From NCBI RefSeq assembly GCF_018613315.1, contig NZ_JAGGQL010000011.1:99136-135075 (forward strand): DNA of 35,940 bases, given 5' to 3'. This document shows positions 32,485-35,940 of the stretch, piece after piece; positions within the stretch are counted from its first letter, which is position 1; every line of letters starts with the position of its first letter. The DNA comes from Bacillus sp. ISL-37 (lineage in GTDB: Bacteria; Bacillota; Bacilli; Bacillales; Cytobacillaceae). The notes beneath the pieces are model-generated. The model searched no databases, was not told the DNA's origin, and saw nothing but the letters and a program-made list of their open reading frames with translations. Both the position numbers and the translations under genes were made by a program.

Positions 32485-32485
32485 G

Positions 32486-32512
32486 AATCCCGGGAATCCG
32501 GGATTTTCTTAT
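32486..32512 (+). terminator. Terminator of the ABC exporter operon
   Basis: AATCCCGG and CCGGGATT form a perfect 8-bp stem with a 4-nt loop, then TTCTTATT. Confidence 0.82.
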
Positions 32513-32578
32513 TGGAGATGGAGATTTTTATTGGGTATTTTGTGAATACCACACATTTTTTCTCCAAAGTGTATAGGC

Positions 32579-32741
32579 ATTCCACGAATTTTTCACCTAA
32601 TAACGGGAGCGTGAAGCTTAATTCCGCGAAATACCCACCTGATTCCGCGAAAAAGACGCTTAATTTCGCGAAATACCCACTTAATTCCGCGAAAATCCAG
32701 GATAATTCCGCGAACTGGAAATTATCAAGGATTTTTTCCAG
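32579..32741 (+). repeat. 21-bp GCGAA-type tandem array with terminal cap
   Basis: ATTCCGCGAAA units place GCG at 32626, 32647, 32668, 32689 and 32710, exactly 21 bp apart. Degenerate in-phase copies lie at 32605 and 32584 (CCACGAA). The last unit opens a 32-bp cap (32710-32741), GCGAACTGGAAATT, 8 variable bases, T6 and CCAG. Its first 14 bases are identical to the cap of the minus-oriented array at 23233-23264. The array fills the 400-bp gap between the exporter operon and hemY; the rest of the gap (32742-32884) holds the hemY promoter region. Confidence 0.9.
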
Positions 32742-32884
32742 CAACCTCGTTCACATTTTAGTAAAAAAACTCCCATCTTCCTTTGAATTTCCGGTGATAT
32801 ACTTTAAATATGTTAAATACTGCACATACCTAGTTAATTCAACTATAGGATAATCAATACATTACTAAAGAATAGGTGAGCGGA

Positions 32885-34294
32885 ATGGATGAAAAGAAGG
32901 TCATTGTTGTTGGCGGCGGGATTACTGGACTCGCAACAGCATATTATCTCCAAAAGGAAGCAAGGGAAAAGCAACTGCCCATCAAAGTAAAATTGGTTGA
33001 GGCAAGCGATCGTCTTGGCGGTGTCATCAGTACGGAGAAGCGAGACGGGTTCGTCATTGAAAGAGGACCGGATTCTATCATAGCGAGAAAAAAGAGTGCT
33101 ATGAGATTGATAGAAGAAGTTGGACTTAAAGATAAAATCATCTCCAATACTGCCGGGAGATCTTATATTTACGCGAGAGGCAAGCTTCACACTATGCCTG
33201 AGGGGTCTTTCATGGGCATCCCAACAAAGGTGACGCCATTTGCGTTATCTGGATTATTTTCACCGCTTGGGAAATTGCGTGCGGCGGGGGATTTTATTTT
33301 ACCAAAAGGCGAGCCGAAAGCAGACCAGTCGCTCGGAGTCTTTTTCCGCCATCGGCTTGGCGACGAGGTGGTCGACAACCTGATTGATCCACTATTGTCA
33401 GGTATCTATGCTGGCGATATTGATGAACTCAGCTTGATGGCGTTGTTTCCGAACTTCTATGAAATCGAACAGAAGCATCGGAGCCTTGTGATTGGATTAA
33501 ATAAATCGATGCCAAAGCCGCCAAAAACAGCTAAAAAGCCTGGTTCTAAAAAAGGAATGTTCATCTCATTGTCAACGGGCCTTGAGGAGCTGATTCACCA
33601 GGTCGAGAGCCGACTGGAAGAAGGAACGATCGTGAAAGGAACGTCTGTAAAAAAGGTAGTGAAAACAGGCAGTACCTATCAAGTCCACTTTGAAACTGGA
33701 GAGGTTGAAACAGCGGCCAGTGTCGTCATCACGACTGACCATTTCCATGCGCAACGCATGCTTTCGGAGTATGCATTCATGGAACAATTCAAAGATATGG
33801 CATCCAATTCGGTGGCAAATGTCGCGATGGCATTTCCGAAAACGGCGATTGAAAAAGATATCGACGGAACAGGCTTCCTCGTTTCGAGAAACAGTGATTT
33901 CCGGATCACTGCATGTACGTGGACACACAAGAAATGGCCTGGAACATCTCCTGAAAATATGGCTTTGCTCCGCTGCTATGTCGGCAAACCGGATGACCAG
34001 GAAGCGGTCGAACTATCAGATGATGAAATCGTCGAACTGGTGTTGAAAGATTTGAACAAGACGATGAATATCACTGAAAAGCCAATCTTCCATGTCGTAA
34101 CCAGATGGAGAAGAGCGATGCCTCAATATACGGTGGGGCATCTTGAAAAGATTGCTCATGTTAAAAAGAAACTCGACGAGGAACTCCCAGGTGTTTTCCT
34201 TGCCGGAGGGTCATTTGAGGGTGTTGGCATACCTGGTTGTATCGATCAGGCGGAGGCTGCGGTCGATAAAGTAATCGCGCATCTGTCCTTATAA
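32885..34294 (+). CDS. hemY: Coproporphyrinogen III/protoporphyrinogen IX oxidase (HemY/CgoX)
   Basis: A 469-residue FAD enzyme of haem synthesis, length as in B. subtilis HemY (470). The N-terminal FAD motif is VVGGGITGLATAYYL, followed by DRLGGVISTEKRDGFVIERGPDSI. The C-terminal FAD region is PGVFLAGGSFEGVGIPGCIDQAEAA. In Firmicutes it oxidises coproporphyrinogen III to coproporphyrin III using oxygen. ATG 32885 is preferred because AGGTGAG lies 6 nt upstream; a GTG at 32876 lies within that site. It is not next to hemE or hemH here, unlike the B. subtilis hemEHY order. Confidence 0.94.
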   Translation: MDEKKVIVVGGGITGLATAYYLQKEAREKQLPIKVKLVEASDRLGGVISTEKRDGFVIERGPDSIIARKKSAMRLIEEVGLKDKIISNTAGRSYIYARGKLHTMPEGSFMGIPTKVTPFALSGLFSPLGKLRAAGDFILPKGEPKADQSLGVFFRHRLGDEVVDNLIDPLLSGIYAGDIDELSLMALFPNFYEIEQKHRSLVIGLNKSMPKPPKTAKKPGSKKGMFISLSTGLEELIHQVESRLEEGTIVKGTSVKKVVKTGSTYQVHFETGEVETAASVVITTDHFHAQRMLSEYAFMEQFKDMASNSVANVAMAFPKTAIEKDIDGTGFLVSRNSDFRITACTWTHKKWPGTSPENMALLRCYVGKPDDQEAVELSDDEIVELVLKDLNKTMNITEKPIFHVVTRWRRAMPQYTVGHLEKIAHVKKKLDEELPGVFLAGGSFEGVGIPGCIDQAEAAVDKVIAHLSL

Positions 34295-34303
34295 CAATTC
34301 CTG

Positions 34304-34333
34304 CCGCTATCTTTTAAAGATGGCGGTTTTTAC
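34304..34333 (+). terminator. Terminator of hemY
   Basis: CCGCTATCTT and AAGATGGCGG pair (one G-U), followed by TTTTTA. Confidence 0.85.
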
Positions 34334-34426
34334 TTTTAATAGAGAGATAACCAAATACTTCTTTTTTAATATCATAATCTTCTGTAAAATAGAGTTATAA
34401 GGTTGAAAAAGTTTGGAGAGATCTCT

Positions 34427-35896
34427 ATGCGAAGTAGTTTCCCTATATTTGGGACAGATGATGAAACGATCTATAATCCTGATGAACTGCTGAGTTTATT
34501 TTTGGATTGCACGGCTGACGGATTTGCTATTGTCGATATGGAGAATCGTTTTTTAAGGATCAACCATAAGTATACGGAAATTTTCGGCTATACAGAAGAA
34601 GACTTGATTGGGAGAACTTTTTATGAGTTTTCAAATCCCGATTTCGTCCCGGGAATCATTTCTGAAGTGCAGAATGGAAAAGCATTTACCAATATGATAA
34701 CGAAACGATTCCATAAAGATGGTTCCATGCTGGATATTGCAGTCTCTTATTCTCCTTTCCGGAATAAGCATGGGAAAATCATAGCGATCATTGCGATATA
34801 CCGTGATATCACCAAAATAGTGAGCATGGAGAGTGAACTAAATAGAACCCGGGAATTGTATGAATTGATCACCGAAAATACGAGTGACATGATCAAGGTG
34901 ATTAATAAGGATAAGATGATTGTGTACGCTTCACCCTCACATGAAAAAGTAATCAGTCTGAAGCCGGAGCAAATTGTAGGCAGAAGCTTGAGTGAATTTT
35001 TGTCGGCTGAGGAAGATGCCATTCTTGATAAAAAGCTGGCGGAAATTATCGAAACAGGCGAGCCGCAGATTTTACGGAAGAAGTTTACGACTTGTGACCA
35101 AAATATCGTTTACACAGAGTACAATTTTTCACCGATATATAATGAGAAAAAAGAGATAGAGTCCTTTGTCAGTGTCGGCAGAAATATTACGGACCGGGTC
35201 AAGCAGGATGCTACCATCCGGAATCTGGACAGGCTTTCTGTCACCGGCCAGCTGGCAGCGGGAGTGGCTCATGAAATCCGCAACCCGCTGACTTCGTTGA
35301 AGGGATTTTCGAAGTTATTGCAGACATGCCTCGATAAGAAGAAGCAAGGTGATTACCTTGCCATCATGATGAATGAACTCGATAGGATCGATACGATTGT
35401 CAATGAGTTCATGTCACTGGCAAAGCCTCAGGCGGTGCAATATGTAAAAGAAGATCTGAAGTCAATCCTGGACAGCACAATTAACATCATTCATCCGCAG
35501 GCGCTAATGCATAATGTCCAAATCATCACTAATTATCCAGAAAAGAATTGTAAGCTGTCATGCAATTCGCACCAGCTAAAGCAAGTATTTCTAAACTTCT
35601 TAAAAAATGCGATTGAATCGATGGCTGAAGGGGGAAATATCTATATCGACCTTCAGATGAATGAACCGGGTAAAGTGCTGGTAAGCATTGTCGACGAAGG
35701 AGCAGGCATCGAATCGGACCGGTTGCGATACCTTGGAACGCCTTTTTATACCACAAAAGATAAAGGAATCGGGCTTGGACTGACCGTCAGCAATAAAATC
35801 ATCCAGGAGCATAATGGCACAATGAAGATTGTCAGTGAAAAAGGCCAAGGGACCACAGTGATTGTTGAATTGGATTGTCTTGAGACATCCTCCTAA
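34427..35896 (+). CDS. PAS-PAS sensor histidine kinase, sporulation-kinase-like
   Basis: A 489-residue soluble kinase with no TM helix. PAS domain 1 is at about 20-130 and PAS domain 2 at about 143-258, each ending in a PAC-like DIT or NIT motif. The HisKA domain has phosphoacceptor H282 in GVAHEIRNPLTSLKGFSKLL, typical of the Bacillus KinA-KinE group that phosphorylates Spo0F. The HATPase domain has N-box NFLKNAIESM, DEGAGI and GIGLGLTVS. ATG 34427 is chosen because GGAGAG lies 6 nt upstream; a TTG at 34403 is weaker. No response regulator lies next to it, as with orphan sporulation kinases. A terminator-like stem may begin at about 35898 but is cut by the window end. Confidence 0.9.
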   Translation: MRSSFPIFGTDDETIYNPDELLSLFLDCTADGFAIVDMENRFLRINHKYTEIFGYTEEDLIGRTFYEFSNPDFVPGIISEVQNGKAFTNMITKRFHKDGSMLDIAVSYSPFRNKHGKIIAIIAIYRDITKIVSMESELNRTRELYELITENTSDMIKVINKDKMIVYASPSHEKVISLKPEQIVGRSLSEFLSAEEDAILDKKLAEIIETGEPQILRKKFTTCDQNIVYTEYNFSPIYNEKKEIESFVSVGRNITDRVKQDATIRNLDRLSVTGQLAAGVAHEIRNPLTSLKGFSKLLQTCLDKKKQGDYLAIMMNELDRIDTIVNEFMSLAKPQAVQYVKEDLKSILDSTINIIHPQALMHNVQIITNYPEKNCKLSCNSHQLKQVFLNFLKNAIESMAEGGNIYIDLQMNEPGKVLVSIVDEGAGIESDRLRYLGTPFYTTKDKGIGLGLTVSNKIIQEHNGTMKIVSEKGQGTTVIVELDCLETSS

Positions 35897-35940
35897 TAAA
35901 AAGAGCGGCTTCCTGAACGTGAACTGTGCCCCCGTTTGCG

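Noticed and set aside
32457-32853. Two ORFs of 95 and 113 residues over the 21-bp array
   Set aside because: Both are repeat translations (runs such as FAELSGYFAELS and NSAKYPPDSAK) caused by a 21-bp period being a multiple of three.
1-35940. Mobile element, prophage or genomic island
   Set aside because: No integrase, transposase, recombinase, phage gene, att-like repeat or abrupt change in gene character was seen.

Overview
The window reads as chromosome of a low-GC, endospore-forming Bacillaceae bacterium, Bacillus/Mesobacillus-like (genus is an inference). The evidence is a gerA-gerB-gerC germinant-receptor operon, a YkvT-like LysM/SleB hydrolase, a sporulation-kinase-like sensor, the B. 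subtilis-style rib operon under an FMN riboswitch, and strong AGGAGG ribosome-binding sites throughout. No rRNA, tRNA, insertion sequence, prophage or CRISPR array was seen.

Layout. (1) 324-3470: an electrophile/quinone detoxification block with an HxlR/CatR-YodB-type repressor divergent from a DoxX protein (catD-like), a catechol-dioxygenase-like VOC protein (catE-like) and an NADPH-dependent FMN reductase, followed by a separately promoted azoreductase with MhqR-like half-sites. (2) 3963-9695: PerR-box catalase, LysM/SleB hydrolase, a NERD/zinc-ribbon protein and a PBP4a-type D,D-carboxypeptidase. (3) 9811-13837: a small membrane protein and the ger operon. (4) 14023-18176: a CsoR-like metal repressor, then FMN riboswitch-ribD-ribE-ribBA-ribH. 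(5) 18380-23139: HtrA-like protease paired with a membrane-anchored parvulin foldase, a ZIP metal transporter and a sphericase/S41-like subtilisin. (6) 23587-25935: a YlbC-like CAP protein divergent from a DoxX-like membrane protein. (7) 26203-29166: kynU-kynA-kynB, converting tryptophan to anthranilate. (8) 29306-32484: a TetR regulator with twin operators and an ABC-2 exporter with two paralogous permeases. (9) 32885-35896: HemY/CgoX and a PAS-PAS histidine kinase.

The genes are mostly conserved housekeeping or stress genes. The unusual content is between them. Six intergenic gaps carry short tandem arrays that are not CRISPRs. Three arrays (1-206, about 3535-3895, 7771-8213) have unrelated sequences but the same 52-53 bp period, and each unit contains an inverted repeat. 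The others (5555-5690, 23230-23550 as an inverted pair, 32579-32741) have periods of 20-21 bp built round a CGA/GCGAA core. Both period classes lie close to whole numbers of DNA helical turns (2 or 5). Three of the GCGAA array ends finish in the same 32-bp cap (GCGAAYTGGAAATT, a variable stretch, then a T-run). I regard this as the best candidate here for an undescribed element family.
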